Assembly: GCA_018715465.1 (NCBI GenBank)
Contig: DVLN01000067.1
Span: 1-22,177 of the forward strand
Source: Candidatus Faecivivens stercorigallinarum
Lineage (GTDB): Bacteria; Bacillota; Clostridia; Oscillospirales; Ruminococcaceae
Length of the DNA: 22,177 nucleotides
Direction of reading: 5' to 3'
The first letter of the stretch is position 1. Every line of letters starts with the position of its first letter. Shown one piece after another: positions 7,749 through 16,497 of the stretch. Under the pieces are notes generated by a model. It was not told the DNA's origin. It worked only from the letters and a program-made list of their open reading frames with translations, and ran no database searches. Position numbers and translations under genes: made by a program.

Positions 7749-8459
7749 ATGTCGACAGTTTATGAAAACGGTGAAAATCTTGAGGAATTTGAGAAAAAGA
7801 TTGGATATACCTTTAAGCGCATTTCCTATCTGGAGCAGGCGCTGACCCATTCTTCCTACGCAAACGAAGGACATAAGCGCCTGAAAAACAATGAACGTCT
7901 GGAATTTTTGGGTGACTCGGTCCTGTCGGTCATTGTTGCGCGTTATCTCTTTTTGAATTATAAGGATCTTCCCGAAGGGGTATTAACCAAGATGCGGGCC
8001 AGCCTTGTCTGTGAGAAGGCGCTGGATGTATTTGCCGCCGAGCTGGAATTGGGCAAATACCTGCGTCTGGGCAAGGGGGAGGAGCTGACCGGTGGACGGC
8101 AGCGCCCGTCGATTATCGCTGACGCATTTGAAGCGGTGCTGGCAGCCATTTATCTGGACGGCGGTTATGAGGAGGCACAGCGGTTTGTCATGCACTTTAT
8201 CCCCAAAAACATTGATATCCGCAAACAGAGCCCGCTGTCCGACTATAAAACGGCTTTGCAGGAGGTTGTCCAGCAGAACAAGGAAGAAAAGGTTACCTAC
8301 CGGCTAGTCGATGAACACGGCCCTGACCATGCCAAGGTCTTTACCGCCGAGGTGCTGCTCAACTCCAATGTAATCGGTACCGGTACCGCTTCCAGCAAAA
8401 AACAGGCGGAACAGAACGCTGCCCGGGAAGCGTTGGAACTGATGGGATATGAGCTTTAA
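7749..8459 (+). CDS. rnc: Ribonuclease III
   Basis: RNase III cuts double-stranded RNA, including rRNA precursors and structured leaders. Taking ATG 7749 gives 236 residues. The N-terminal nuclease domain carries the signature NERLEFLGDSVL (48-59, catalytic E52 and D56) and the second acidic pair D124 and E127 in IIADAFEAVLAAIYLDGG. The double-stranded RNA-binding domain (about 166-236) starts SDYKTALQEVVQQ and ends with SKKQAEQNAAREAL. ATG 7749 is preferred because AAAGGA lies eight bases upstream; the in-frame ATG at 7740 overlaps that site, and an ORF extending back to 7638 adds non-homologous residues encoded by the plsX-rnc hairpin region. The stop TAA shares its last base with the ATG of the radical SAM gene, so the two are probably translationally coupled. 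Confidence 0.96.
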   Translation: MSTVYENGENLEEFEKKIGYTFKRISYLEQALTHSSYANEGHKRLKNNERLEFLGDSVLSVIVARYLFLNYKDLPEGVLTKMRASLVCEKALDVFAAELELGKYLRLGKGEELTGGRQRPSIIADAFEAVLAAIYLDGGYEEAQRFVMHFIPKNIDIRKQSPLSDYKTALQEVVQQNKEEKVTYRLVDEHGPDHAKVFTAEVLLNSNVIGTGTASSKKQAEQNAAREALELMGYEL

Positions 8460-9514
8460 TGGGAAAGACGGTGCGTGCGGCAATCGTTCCGCTGTTTATC
8501 CCGCATATGGGCTGTCCGCATCACTGTTCCTTTTGTGATCAGAAAAGCATCTCCGGTCAGCAGCAGCTGGTCACGCCCGAGACAGTCGCAAATGAACTCC
8601 GGCAGGCGTTTTCTCATCAGCAGCCGGCGGGAACTGAGATCGCCTTTTTTGGTGGGAGCTTTACCTGTCTGCCGCAGAAGCTGATGGCTGCCTTTTTGGA
8701 AGAGGCACAGCCTTATCTGCAAAGCGGACAGGCTGCTGTATTGCGCTGTTCCACCCGTCCTGACGGGATAACGGATGAAATACTCGCGCTGCTCAGAAGA
8801 TACGGGATGACTACAGTCGAACTCGGGGCGCAGAGTCTGGATGACACGGTGCTTTTGCGCAACCGGCGGGGCCATACTGCACAGGACGTCTTTTCAGCGG
8901 TCAAACTGCTGCGGCAAAACGGGTTTCGGGTTGGGCTCCAGATCATGACCGGTCTGCCGGGAGATACCCCCGAAACGCTGGAAAAAACGGTGCGCGGGGT
9001 ACTGGAACTCCACCCGGATATGCTGCGGATTTATCCGACTGTCGTATTGCGGGGAACGGTGCTGGAAAAATGGATGATGGATGGCAGTTTTGTGCCGATG
9101 GGACTGGATGAAGCGGTGGATGTTTGCATCGGTATCCTTGCGCAGATGGATTTGGCTGGCATTCCGGTTATTCGTCTTGGGCTGCATGCTTCCCGGACAC
9201 TGGAACAACAGATGGTTGGTGGGGCTTATCACCCTGCTTTCCGGGAACTGTGCGAGTCAAGGCTGTTCCGTGATCGGGTTGACCGGGAACTGTGCAGGTT
9301 TGCGGCTGGAAGCCAGGTCCTGCTGCGGGTATCGTCAAAGGATGTTTCCCGCGCAGTTGGACAGAAGCGGGAAAATATCTGTCATTGGCGGCAGATGGGA
9401 TTTCAGGTGACCGTTCGTGCATCGGACGTACAGCCTGGCAGTATACTGCTGACAGAAGACACAGCTGTGTGTAAAAAGACAGGCAGCAATGGATATTTGC
9501 AGAGAGGGGTTTAA
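8459..9514 (+). CDS. Elp3-like radical SAM protein
   Basis: The 351-residue protein has the radical SAM iron-sulfur motif CPHHCSFC (C19, C23, C26) near its start, then FFGGSFTCLP, STRPDGI, VELGAQSLDD and LQIMTGLPGDTPET, which form the Elp3/MiaB/NifB-type TIM barrel with a [4Fe-4S] cluster that cleaves SAM. The tail (IVKGCF is absent in this frame; residues about 280-351 are variable) shows no GNAT domain, so it is not a full Elp3 tRNA acetyltransferase. It resembles the uncharacterised radical SAM proteins found between rnc and smc in many Clostridia. The start overlaps the rnc stop (TAATG) and smc begins three bases after its own stop, so it is embedded in the operon. A role in RNA modification is plausible from the family and neighbours but unproven. 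Confidence 0.88.
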   Translation: MGKTVRAAIVPLFIPHMGCPHHCSFCDQKSISGQQQLVTPETVANELRQAFSHQQPAGTEIAFFGGSFTCLPQKLMAAFLEEAQPYLQSGQAAVLRCSTRPDGITDEILALLRRYGMTTVELGAQSLDDTVLLRNRRGHTAQDVFSAVKLLRQNGFRVGLQIMTGLPGDTPETLEKTVRGVLELHPDMLRIYPTVVLRGTVLEKWMMDGSFVPMGLDEAVDVCIGILAQMDLAGIPVIRLGLHASRTLEQQMVGGAYHPAFRELCESRLFRDRVDRELCRFAAGSQVLLRVSSKDVSRAVGQKRENICHWRQMGFQVTVRASDVQPGSILLTEDTAVCKKTGSNGYLQRGV

Positions 9515-9517
9515 TGA

Positions 9518-12500
9518 ATGCGTTTGAGTTCCCTGGAGATACAGGGGTTTAAATCCTTTCCAGATAAGACGAAGATAGATTTTGACAAGGGTATGACGGT
9601 CGTCGTAGGCCCAAACGGGAGCGGAAAGTCGAATATCAGCGACGCAATGCGTTGGGTGCTGGGGGAACAGTCCACCAAGACCCTGCGCGGCGGCAAGATG
9701 GAAGATGTCATCTTCGCCGGTACCGCGACCCGTAAACCGATGGGCAGTGCCTGCGTCTCGCTGACCTTTGACAATACCGACCGGACTTTGCCGGTGGAAG
9801 AGGACGCGGTCACCATCACGCGGCGATACTACCGAAGTGGTGAAAGTGAATATCTGCTCAATGGACGTGCCATCCGGCTGCGGGAACTGAATGAAATGCT
9901 GATGGATACCGGTCTGGGGAAAGATGGCTATTCGATGATTGGACAGGGACGTATTGCCGAGATCATCGCCGCTAAAAGCCGGGAACGGCGGGAAATCTTT
10001 GAAGAGGCGGCGGGTATTGCGAAATACCGTTACCGCAGGGAAGAAGCTGAACGGAAACTGACTCAGGCACAGGAAAATCTGCTCAGGCTGTATGATATTC
10101 TGTCCGAACTGGAAAGCAGAGTCGGACCTCTGAAGGAACAGTCTGAGAAGGCGGAACAGTTTTTAAGCCTGTCGGAAGAAAAAAAGAAACTGGAAGTCTC
10201 CCTCTGGCTGCAGACGCTGGATAGTTACCGGGAGTCGCTGCGTGAGCAGGAAAACAAGTGCCTGATTGCCCGCGGAGACGCAGAACGGTTACAGGCTGAG
10301 GCGGACCGGATTGAACAGCAGATTCAGGAAGTCTTTACCCGGACACAGAACTGCCTGACCAAAAGTGAGGAATACCGTCAGATTCGGGAAAATCTGCAAA
10401 ACAGGATTGCTGCCCACCGGTCGGATATTGCGGTGCATGAGAATGAACGCACCCACTGTTTATTGGAACAGAAGCGGATGAAGAACGAGATTGCGGGGGC
10501 AGACGCACAGGCAGGCGAGCGTGCAGCAGCTATTCTGGCGGCTTCGGAAGAGGAAAAAGGGCTGGAACAGAAACTCGAGTCGCTGCAAAAGGAAGAACAG
10601 CTCGCCAGAGAAGAACAGCAAAAGCTGCTGGAAAAAGGAAAAAGCTATGATTCCGAGACGGGAGACCTGCAGGCGAAACTCAGCGCGCTGGCGCTGGATA
10701 TTTCCCGGTTCAGCATGACGATTACCGCGTCGGAGCGTTCGGCAGCGGATGAACGGCTCCGTCTGCGGGAAGCGGAAGATGGTATCCGGTCGGCAGAGGA
10801 AAAGACGGTTCAGCAAAAGGCTGCAATTGCTGAAGTAGACGGGCTGTTGGAGGAGATTGTCGCCAGACGGGAATCGTTGACCAACACCGAAAAGGGGCTG
10901 CAGATCAAGTTCTCCGGTAAGGAGGATGCTCTCAAAAGATTGCAGCAGCAGTATCAGGATCTGGAACTGGAAGAAAAGGGAAAACTACAGCGGGCAAACC
11001 TGCTGCGAGACCTGGAAGAGAATATGGAGGGCTTTGCCCACTCGGTCAAGTCGGTGCTGAACTGGCAGAAAAATGGCGTCCAAAAGGGCGTGCATGGAAC
11101 AGTTGCTCAGCTGATCAGCGTACCGTCCCAGTACGCGCTGGCAATTGAGACGGCACTTGGCGGTGCGCTTCAGAATCTGATTGTCGCAGATGAGGAGACA
11201 GCCAAAAGCTGTATCCGTCGGTTGCAGCGGGAAAAGGCGGGAAGAGCAACCTTCCTGCCTCTTACGTCAGTGAAGGGAACCCTTCTGGACCAGCCGGGAC
11301 TGGACAGGGAACCGGGATTTGTCGGACTGGCGTCTGAACTAATTGAGACCGACCCGGCTTACCGGGGAATTGCCCGATTTTTGCTGGGCAGGATTGTCAT
11401 TGCCTCTGACTTGGATGCAGCCTCGGATATGGCAAAGAAAAACCGTTACCGGTTCCGGGTAGTTACTCTTGACGGGCAGCAGGTCAATGTTGGCGGTTCC
11501 TTTACCGGCGGCAGTGCGGCCCGTACCCAGGGCCTGCTCAGCCGAAGAGGAGAGGCAGCCGCGCTCCGAAAGGAGGCGGACGACCTGCGCAGTCAGAAAC
11601 AGGCGGTTGCCCAAAAAGGAAGAGAATTGAAAGCAGAACTGGACGGGATTCAGGCCCAGATTGAGGGAACCAGGAGCGAGCTGATCGTTGCAGGTGAGGA
11701 TTATGTCCGGTTTGAGGGCGAAAAAAAGCGCTGTGAGACAGAGTTGCAGTCGGCAGGTGAACGGATGGAGAGTTTCCGGGCGCAGGCTGCTCAGTGTAAA
11801 GAAAAACTCGCGGCCGTCGAGCAGGAAAGCCATACGGCGGCTGATTCGCTTGCAAAGGCGAAAGAGGAAAAACAGTCGGTTGAAAGCCGCCTGACATCCC
11901 GTCAGGGACGGCAGGATCAGCTGAGTACCCAACTGGAACAATTGGCAGCCCGTCTGTCGGCCTTTTCGGTGCGCAGGGTTGTGCTGGAAAAGGATCTCGA
12001 AGCGGCGCGGATGCGTAAGGAAAACCTTGGGAAAGAGCGGGCGGAGGCTGCCGCACGCCAGCAGCAGCTCAAGCAGGAGGTGCAAAAGCTGGAGGAAACC
12101 CTTTCCGGGTTGGAGAACAGCATCAAAACCTGCAAACAGGAGATTGAAACCTTTACCGGGCAGATTGCCGATTATGAAAAGAAAAATGAACAGATCCTGG
12201 CAGAACGCACCCGGCTGGAAGGTGAAACCATCTCCCTGCGGCAGAAGTCCCGGGAAGCATCTTTGCAGAAAGAACGGGCCGCCGGTGAGCAGGCCCGGCT
12301 GGATGAACAGAAACAGACCATCCAGCGGGATTATGACCATCTGGTCTCCCGGTTGTGGGAGGAGTATGAGCTGACTCCGCGGGAAGCCGAGGCGGTTCGG
12401 GTGTCGATGGAAAGCGTGTCGGAAGGAAACCGACAGCTGGGTATCCTCAAAAACAGGATCAAGGCGCTGGGAAGTATCAATGTAGCGGCGATTGAGGAAT

Positions 12501-13093
12501 ACCGGGAAGTTTCGGGACGATACGCGTTTTTGAAGACACAGGTGGACGATGCGGCAGGGGCAAGAGATGAGCTGCTGCAGCTGATCGAAAATCTGACCAG
12601 CGAGATGAAAACCATTTTTGGTACGGCGTTTGAGACGATCAACCGTAATTTTGGAAAAATATTTGCCGAGCTGTTTGGGGGCGGCAGCGCCTCTTTGCAG
12701 CTGGAGGACCCGGAAGATGTACTGGAATGCGGCATTGAAATCATCGTCCAGCCGCCGGGAAAGATCATCAAAAACCTCGCGGCCCTTTCGGGTGGTGAAC
12801 AGGCAATGGTTGCGGTTGCGATCTATTTTGCGATTTTGAAGGTCCGTCCGTCCCCGTTTTGTGTGTTGGATGAGATTGAGGCGGCACTGGATGATGTCAA
12901 TGTCTCCCGGTACGCGGCTTATCTGCGCAGTATCTGCGATAAAACGCAGTTTATCCTGATCACCCACCGGCGGGGTACAATGGAACAGGCGGATGTCCTG
13001 TACGGCGTGACCATGCAGGAAAGCGGTGTTTCAAGGCTGCTGCAGCTGAAAATTTCTCAGCTGTCGTCTGAGAATTTGCAGGGACAGCTGTAA
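9518..13093 (+). CDS. smc: Chromosome partition protein Smc
   Basis: Smc dimerises into a ring that folds and segregates the chromosome with ScpA and ScpB, neither of which is in this window. The 1191-residue protein has the full architecture: N-terminal ATPase part with Walker A GPNGSGKSN (31-39) and RWVLGEQSTKTLRGGKM; long Glu/Lys/Gln-rich coiled coil (about 170-500); hinge (about 520-680, including VHGTVAQLISV and the glycine-rich VNVGGSFTGGSAART); returning coiled coil (about 685-1030); and the C-terminal ATPase part with signature LSGGEQAMVAVAIYFAIL (about 1089) and Walker B VLDEIEAALDD. The usual signature continues ERA rather than EQA. AGAGAGGGG precedes the ATG, which lies just after the upstream stop. 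Length is normal. ftsY follows 30 bases later, a common arrangement. Confidence 0.97.
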   Translation: MRLSSLEIQGFKSFPDKTKIDFDKGMTVVVGPNGSGKSNISDAMRWVLGEQSTKTLRGGKMEDVIFAGTATRKPMGSACVSLTFDNTDRTLPVEEDAVTITRRYYRSGESEYLLNGRAIRLRELNEMLMDTGLGKDGYSMIGQGRIAEIIAAKSRERREIFEEAAGIAKYRYRREEAERKLTQAQENLLRLYDILSELESRVGPLKEQSEKAEQFLSLSEEKKKLEVSLWLQTLDSYRESLREQENKCLIARGDAERLQAEADRIEQQIQEVFTRTQNCLTKSEEYRQIRENLQNRIAAHRSDIAVHENERTHCLLEQKRMKNEIAGADAQAGERAAAILAASEEEKGLEQKLESLQKEEQLAREEQQKLLEKGKSYDSETGDLQAKLSALALDISRFSMTITASERSAADERLRLREAEDGIRSAEEKTVQQKAAIAEVDGLLEEIVARRESLTNTEKGLQIKFSGKEDALKRLQQQYQDLELEEKGKLQRANLLRDLEENMEGFAHSVKSVLNWQKNGVQKGVHGTVAQLISVPSQYALAIETALGGALQNLIVADEETAKSCIRRLQREKAGRATFLPLTSVKGTLLDQPGLDREPGFVGLASELIETDPAYRGIARFLLGRIVIASDLDAASDMAKKNRYRFRVVTLDGQQVNVGGSFTGGSAARTQGLLSRRGEAAALRKEADDLRSQKQAVAQKGRELKAELDGIQAQIEGTRSELIVAGEDYVRFEGEKKRCETELQSAGERMESFRAQAAQCKEKLAAVEQESHTAADSLAKAKEEKQSVESRLTSRQGRQDQLSTQLEQLAARLSAFSVRRVVLEKDLEAARMRKENLGKERAEAAARQQQLKQEVQKLEETLSGLENSIKTCKQEIETFTGQIADYEKKNEQILAERTRLEGETISLRQKSREASLQKERAAGEQARLDEQKQTIQRDYDHLVSRLWEEYELTPREAEAVRVSMESVSEGNRQLGILKNRIKALGSINVAAIEEYREVSGRYAFLKTQVDDAAGARDELLQLIENLTSEMKTIFGTAFETINRNFGKIFAELFGGGSASLQLEDPEDVLECGIEIIVQPPGKIIKNLAALSGGEQAMVAVAIYFAILKVRPSPFCVLDEIEAALDDVNVSRYAAYLRSICDKTQFILITHRRGTMEQADVLYGVTMQESGVSRLLQLKISQLSSENLQGQL

Positions 13094-13123
13094 CGCGACC
13101 TGAATCGGATAGGAGGAATAAAC

Positions 13124-14029
13124 ATGGGCTTTTTTGAAAAGATCAGAGAGGGCATCAGGAAAACCAAGGATTCGATGATGCAGAAGGTGGAACGGGTTAT
13201 CAACTCGTTTACCAAAATTGATGAGGACTTTCTGGAAGAGCTGGAAGAAACATTGATTATGTCGGATGTCGGAGTTGAAACCTCCGAGGCCATTATTGAA
13301 CAGCTCCGTAAAAAAATCAAGGAAACTGGCGCAACCGATACCGGTGTGGTCAAAGGATTGCTGGAAGAGATCATCGCGGATATGCTGCGGGAAGACCATC
13401 CCTTCCAGATCAACACCCGCCCTTCGATTATCTTTGTCATCGGTGTCAACGGCGCCGGCAAGACAACGACCGTCGGTAAGCTGGCGGCAGGATATAAGGC
13501 ACAGGGCAAAAAGGTGCTGGTTGCAGCTGCCGATACCTTCCGCGCCGCTGCAATCGACCAGCTGCAGGTTTGGACCGAGCGGGCAGGCGTCGATATCGTC
13601 AAGCATAAAGAAGGTGCTGACCCGGCGGCTGTTGTCTATGATTCGATCGACGCGGCAAAGGCAAGGGGCTGTGATCTGCTGCTGATTGACACCGCCGGCC
13701 GGTTGCACAACAAGAAAAACCTGATGGCGGAGCTGCACAAGATGTTCAAGATTGTCTCCCAGCGGGCGGAAGGCTGTGACGTCGAGGTCCTGCTGGTGCT
13801 GGATGCGACGACCGGACAGAATGCCGTCAGCCAGGCTGAGCTGTTTAAGGAAGCGGCCAACATCACAGGTATCATCCTCACCAAGCTGGATGGTACCGCA
13901 AAGGGCGGCATCGTCATCTCGCTGAAAAACCAGTTGAATCTGCCAGTGCGGTTTGTCGGCGTCGGGGAAAAGGTGGACGATTTGCAGGAATTTGTGCCGG
14001 AAGATTTTGTCCGGGCGCTGTTTGAATAA
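13124..14029 (+). CDS. ftsY: Signal recognition particle receptor FtsY
   Basis: FtsY is the membrane-associated GTPase that receives SRP-ribosome complexes and passes nascent membrane proteins to SecYEG. The 301-residue protein has only the N and G domains; the acidic A domain of proteobacterial FtsY is absent, as usual in Firmicutes. An N-terminal amphipathic start (MGFFEKIREGIRKTKD) fits membrane contact. GTPase motifs are GVNGAGKTTTVGKLA (G1, from 107), DTFRAAAIDQLQ, DTAGR (189-193), TKLDGTAKGG (253-262) and the closing VGVGEKVDDLQEF. TAGGAGG lies about eight bases before the ATG, a strong ribosome site. It directly follows smc, and rdgB follows 26 bases later. Confidence 0.97.
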   Translation: MGFFEKIREGIRKTKDSMMQKVERVINSFTKIDEDFLEELEETLIMSDVGVETSEAIIEQLRKKIKETGATDTGVVKGLLEEIIADMLREDHPFQINTRPSIIFVIGVNGAGKTTTVGKLAAGYKAQGKKVLVAAADTFRAAAIDQLQVWTERAGVDIVKHKEGADPAAVVYDSIDAAKARGCDLLLIDTAGRLHNKKNLMAELHKMFKIVSQRAEGCDVEVLLVLDATTGQNAVSQAELFKEAANITGIILTKLDGTAKGGIVISLKNQLNLPVRFVGVGEKVDDLQEFVPEDFVRALFE

Positions 14030-14055
14030 CTGGTGAGGAAAGGGAGAAGACACAA

Positions 14056-14631
14056 ATGGATATTATTCTGGCTACCAACAATAAAAACAAGGTGCTTGAA
14101 CTCAAACGGATGCTGGAACCGCTGGGATATACTCTCTATTCCCAGAAGGAAAAGGGAATCCAGCTGGAGGTCGAGGAAAACGGGACGACCTTTGAGGAAA
14201 ACGCCCGCCTTAAGGCACAGGCCATCTACGACCTGACCGGCTGTGCGGCACTGGCGGACGACTCGGGGCTGTGCGTTGATGCACTGAATGGCGCGCCGGG
14301 GGTTTATTCGGCACGGTATGCCGGTGAACCGACCGACGATCACCGCAACAATATGAAACTGCTGGATGCGCTGGAAGGCGTCACCGACCGGAGTGCTCAG
14401 TTTGTCAGCGTGATCTGCTACATCGACCAAAACGGTGAAGCACATTATTTCTGTGGCGAATGCGCCGGGTCAATCGGGTTTGAAGAGCTGGGAAAGATTG
14501 GCTTTGGATATGATCCAATCTTTATGGTCAATGGACGTGCCTACGCTGAGATGACTGGAGAGGAAAAGGACGCGATCTCCCACAGAGGCAACGCAATCCG
14601 GCTGCTTGCCGACTTTTTGAAAGGGGAATAA
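14056..14631 (+). CDS. rdgB: XTP/dITP diphosphatase (RdgB/HAM1 family)
   Basis: This house-cleaning enzyme hydrolyses XTP, ITP and dITP to monophosphates and keeps deaminated purines out of nucleic acids. The 191-residue protein matches the family along its length: ATNNKNKVLELKRML (6-20), the FEENARLKA segment, ADDSGLCVDALNGAPGVYSARYAG (catalytic D68/D69), IGFGYDPIF (148-156) and SHRGNA (175-180), where the usual lysine of SHRGKA is asparagine. The ATG at 14056 follows AAAGGGAGAAG by about ten bases. It sits between ftsY and a small membrane protein that begins four bases after its stop, so these are probably co-transcribed. Metal-dependent activity is inferred from the family. Confidence 0.95.
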   Translation: MDIILATNNKNKVLELKRMLEPLGYTLYSQKEKGIQLEVEENGTTFEENARLKAQAIYDLTGCAALADDSGLCVDALNGAPGVYSARYAGEPTDDHRNNMKLLDALEGVTDRSAQFVSVICYIDQNGEAHYFCGECAGSIGFEELGKIGFGYDPIFMVNGRAYAEMTGEEKDAISHRGNAIRLLADFLKGE

Positions 14632-14635
14632 GATC

Positions 14636-15109
14636 ATGCCGGCGGACAGACGGAGAACAGGCCTGCTGTGGATACCCTGCATCGGGGCGGTGTTGCTGGT
14701 GATGCTCAGCAGCTTTTTGACCCGGTGGCTGTCCGGCGGGACGGACGCCCGGTTTGAAAAGATTGCGTCGATGGTGACCGAAAATCTGGAGGCGCTGGAA
14801 GCGTCGACCGGACCGCTGCTTTCGGGCGAAGCGGCGCCGCCGTTTGGCATCAAATGCACCGCGACGGTGGAGACCCTTTCAGACGGTGGGCAGTTTATCA
14901 GCTACCGGACGGATGCGGCAGGGTTCGGGTCACAGACTTCCTATTACGGTTTTTATTGGTCGCCGGAGGGAATGGTCGATTTTGCCGACTATACGCTGGC
15001 GGACATCCCGGATACTGCGGTTGGTATTAAGACCGAAGCGGAAGGGGACAACTGGTTTTATTCCGAAAAGATCACTGGTGACTGGTATTATTTTGAATGG
15101 CATTTCTGA
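14636..15109 (+). CDS. Small membrane-anchored protein of unknown function
   Basis: I do not recognise this 157-residue protein. Three arginines (5-7) precede one hydrophobic segment (about 9-28), so it should be anchored with its C-terminal part outside the cell; no convincing lipobox is present around C15. Residues 35-60 look helical and acidic. The rest (about 68-157) is rich in Tyr, Gly, Ser and Thr with alternating patterns such as GQFISYRTDAAG and SQTSYYGFYWSPEG, suggesting a small beta-rich domain, and it ends in WYYFEWHF. The ATG has AGGGGAA 7-10 bases upstream and lies four bases after rdgB, and its codon use resembles its neighbours, so it is very likely expressed. The next gene starts 18 bases after its stop. 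Confidence 0.8.
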   Translation: MPADRRRTGLLWIPCIGAVLLVMLSSFLTRWLSGGTDARFEKIASMVTENLEALEASTGPLLSGEAAPPFGIKCTATVETLSDGGQFISYRTDAAGFGSQTSYYGFYWSPEGMVDFADYTLADIPDTAVGIKTEAEGDNWFYSEKITGDWYYFEWHF

Positions 15110-15127
15110 TTTTCGGGAGGAATTCGG

Positions 15128-15670
15128 ATGCAGGAAATATTAATCGTTGTCGATATGCAGAATGACTTTGTTACCGGTGCGCTTGGCAGCCCGGAGGCGG
15201 TCGCGGTCCTCCCGAAGATTGTGGAAAAGGTGCGCGGATTTAACGGACGGGTGCTTTTTACGAGAGATACCCATGAAGCAAATTATCTGGATACACAGGA
15301 AGGACGTAAACTTCCGGTTGTTCACTGTGTGCGGAATACGCCCGGCTGGCAGATCTGCCCGGAGCTGGAGGCAATCCGTAAGGAACAGCCGGTCGATAAA
15401 TGTACATTCGGTTCCATTGGGCTGGGAACAGTTCTGCGGGCGGCGGATAAAGAAAATCCGATCAGCAGAATTACACTGGTCGGGGTTTGCACCGACATCT
15501 GTGTGATTTCCAACGCGCTGCTGCTCAAGGCGTTTCTGCCGGAAACAGAAATCGTGGTGGACGCTGCCTGCTGTGCCGGTGTGACGCCAGAGAGCCACCA
15601 TACTGCGCTGGCGGCGATGAAGGCCTGTCAGATCACGATTGAAAACGAATCGGGCAGTATGCAAAAATGA
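15128..15670 (+). CDS. Isochorismatase-family cysteine hydrolase, probably nicotinamidase-like
   Basis: The 180-residue protein has the cysteine-hydrolase triad: D9 in IVVDMQNDF, K91 in VDKCTFGS and the likely nucleophile C125 in GVCTDICV. D47 and H49 (RDTHEANY), with H66 (VVHC), resemble the Asp-x-His...His metal site of nicotinamidases, which isochorismatases lack, so conversion of nicotinamide to nicotinate is the favoured reading. The GVCTDICV stretch also matches nicotinamidases of Bacillus type. GGGAGG lies seven bases before the ATG. nadD, which acts later in the same NAD route, is encoded about 830 bases downstream, which supports the call. Other amidase substrates in this family cannot be excluded. 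Confidence 0.82.
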   Translation: MQEILIVVDMQNDFVTGALGSPEAVAVLPKIVEKVRGFNGRVLFTRDTHEANYLDTQEGRKLPVVHCVRNTPGWQICPELEAIRKEQPVDKCTFGSIGLGTVLRAADKENPISRITLVGVCTDICVISNALLLKAFLPETEIVVDAACCAGVTPESHHTALAAMKACQITIENESGSMQK

Positions 15671-15692
15671 CTGGAGAAAGGACTGGACATAT

Positions 15693-16163
15693 ATGGAAAT
15701 CAGAAGAGCGATCAAAGAGGACATCCAGGGATTGCACCGCCTGCTTTTTCAGGTGGAAATGATTCATCATCAGGGAAGACCTGACCTGTTTAAGGCGGGT
15801 GCCCGCAAATATTCCGATGCGGAACTGGAAGCGATTCTGCGGGATGATTCCCGGCCGGTATTTGCCGCAATCGGAGATGATGGCGAGGTGCTGGGATACG
15901 CTTTCTGTGTTTTTCAGCAGAAACTGGGGGATAATATCCTGACCGATATCAAGACACTGTATATTGATGATCTGTGTGTCGATGAAAAGGCACGGGGACA
16001 GCATATCGGAAAAAGCTTGTATGAATACGTCCTGAACTTTGCAAGAGAAAGCGGCTGTTACAATGTAACGCTGAATGTCTGGGCATGCAATGAGAGTGCC
16101 CGGAAATTTTATGAAAAGTGCGGATTGAAACCGCAGAAATATGGGATGGAAACCATCCTGTAA
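15693..16163 (+). CDS. GNAT-family N-acetyltransferase
   Basis: The 156-residue protein is a single GNAT domain that should move an acetyl group from acetyl-CoA to an amine. The start MEIRRAIKEDIQGLHRLL is the usual first strand and helix; LYIDDLCVDEKARGQHIG (89-106) contains the beta4 strand and the pyrophosphate-binding Q/RxxGxG-like loop; LNVWACNESARKFYEKCGL (127-145) is motif B with the conserved N and FYEKxG. ATG 15693 is chosen over an in-frame ATG at 15639 because the latter lies inside the preceding gene and adds residues without GNAT pattern, while GGAGAAAGGA stands about ten bases upstream of 15693. The substrate is not predictable. The nearest family look is to small-molecule or protein acetyltransferases of the YjaB/RimI-like kind. 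Confidence 0.88.
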   Translation: MEIRRAIKEDIQGLHRLLFQVEMIHHQGRPDLFKAGARKYSDAELEAILRDDSRPVFAAIGDDGEVLGYAFCVFQQKLGDNILTDIKTLYIDDLCVDEKARGQHIGKSLYEYVLNFARESGCYNVTLNVWACNESARKFYEKCGLKPQKYGMETIL

Positions 16164-16204
16164 GAAAATAAGTACTTTGTTTTATCGAAGAAAGGAATAC
16201 ACAT

Positions 16205-16495
16205 ATGACGAGCAAACAGAGAGCAAAACTTCGCGGAATGGCAAATTCGCTGGAAACCATTATGCAGATCGGCAAGGGCGGTATCACCGAGCAGACTTAT
16301 AAAGCAGTGGAAGAAGCGCTGCTGGCACGTGAGCTGATCAAGATTCGCGTGCTGGAAAACAGCATCTATACCGCTAAGGAGGCGGCTGCTGAGATCGCTG
16401 AGAATGTCGGATGTGATGTAGTACAAGTGCTCGGCACCCGGATTACCCTCTATAAACCCAATCCCAAAAAGCCGGTCATCAATCTGGACGACTGA
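16205..16495 (+). CDS. yhbY: CRM-domain RNA-binding protein YhbY (YqeI)
   Basis: The 96-residue protein is a lone CRM domain, beginning MTSKQRAKLRGMANSLETIM and carrying the conserved glycine loop IGKGGIT (22-28). LLARELIKIRVLEN and a final LGTRITLYKPNPKKP complete the fold. YhbY binds pre-50S particles and is thought to help ribosome assembly. GAAAGGAA lies about eight bases before the ATG. In Bacillus subtilis the equivalent yqeI also sits just before nadD and yqeK, so the order here is conserved, although yqeH and aroE are absent. nadD starts two bases after the stop. Confidence 0.93.
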   Translation: MTSKQRAKLRGMANSLETIMQIGKGGITEQTYKAVEEALLARELIKIRVLENSIYTAKEAAAEIAENVGCDVVQVLGTRITLYKPNPKKPVINLDD

Positions 16496-16497
16496 TT

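Noticed and set aside
9583..9620. TTGACA inside smc as a promoter
   Set aside because: No acceptable -10 hexamer lies 16-18 bases downstream.
11339..12967. A 542-codon open frame on the - strand within smc
   Set aside because: It is the reverse of the Smc hinge and coiled coil; low-complexity Leu/Phe/Gln-rich sequence with no family pattern.
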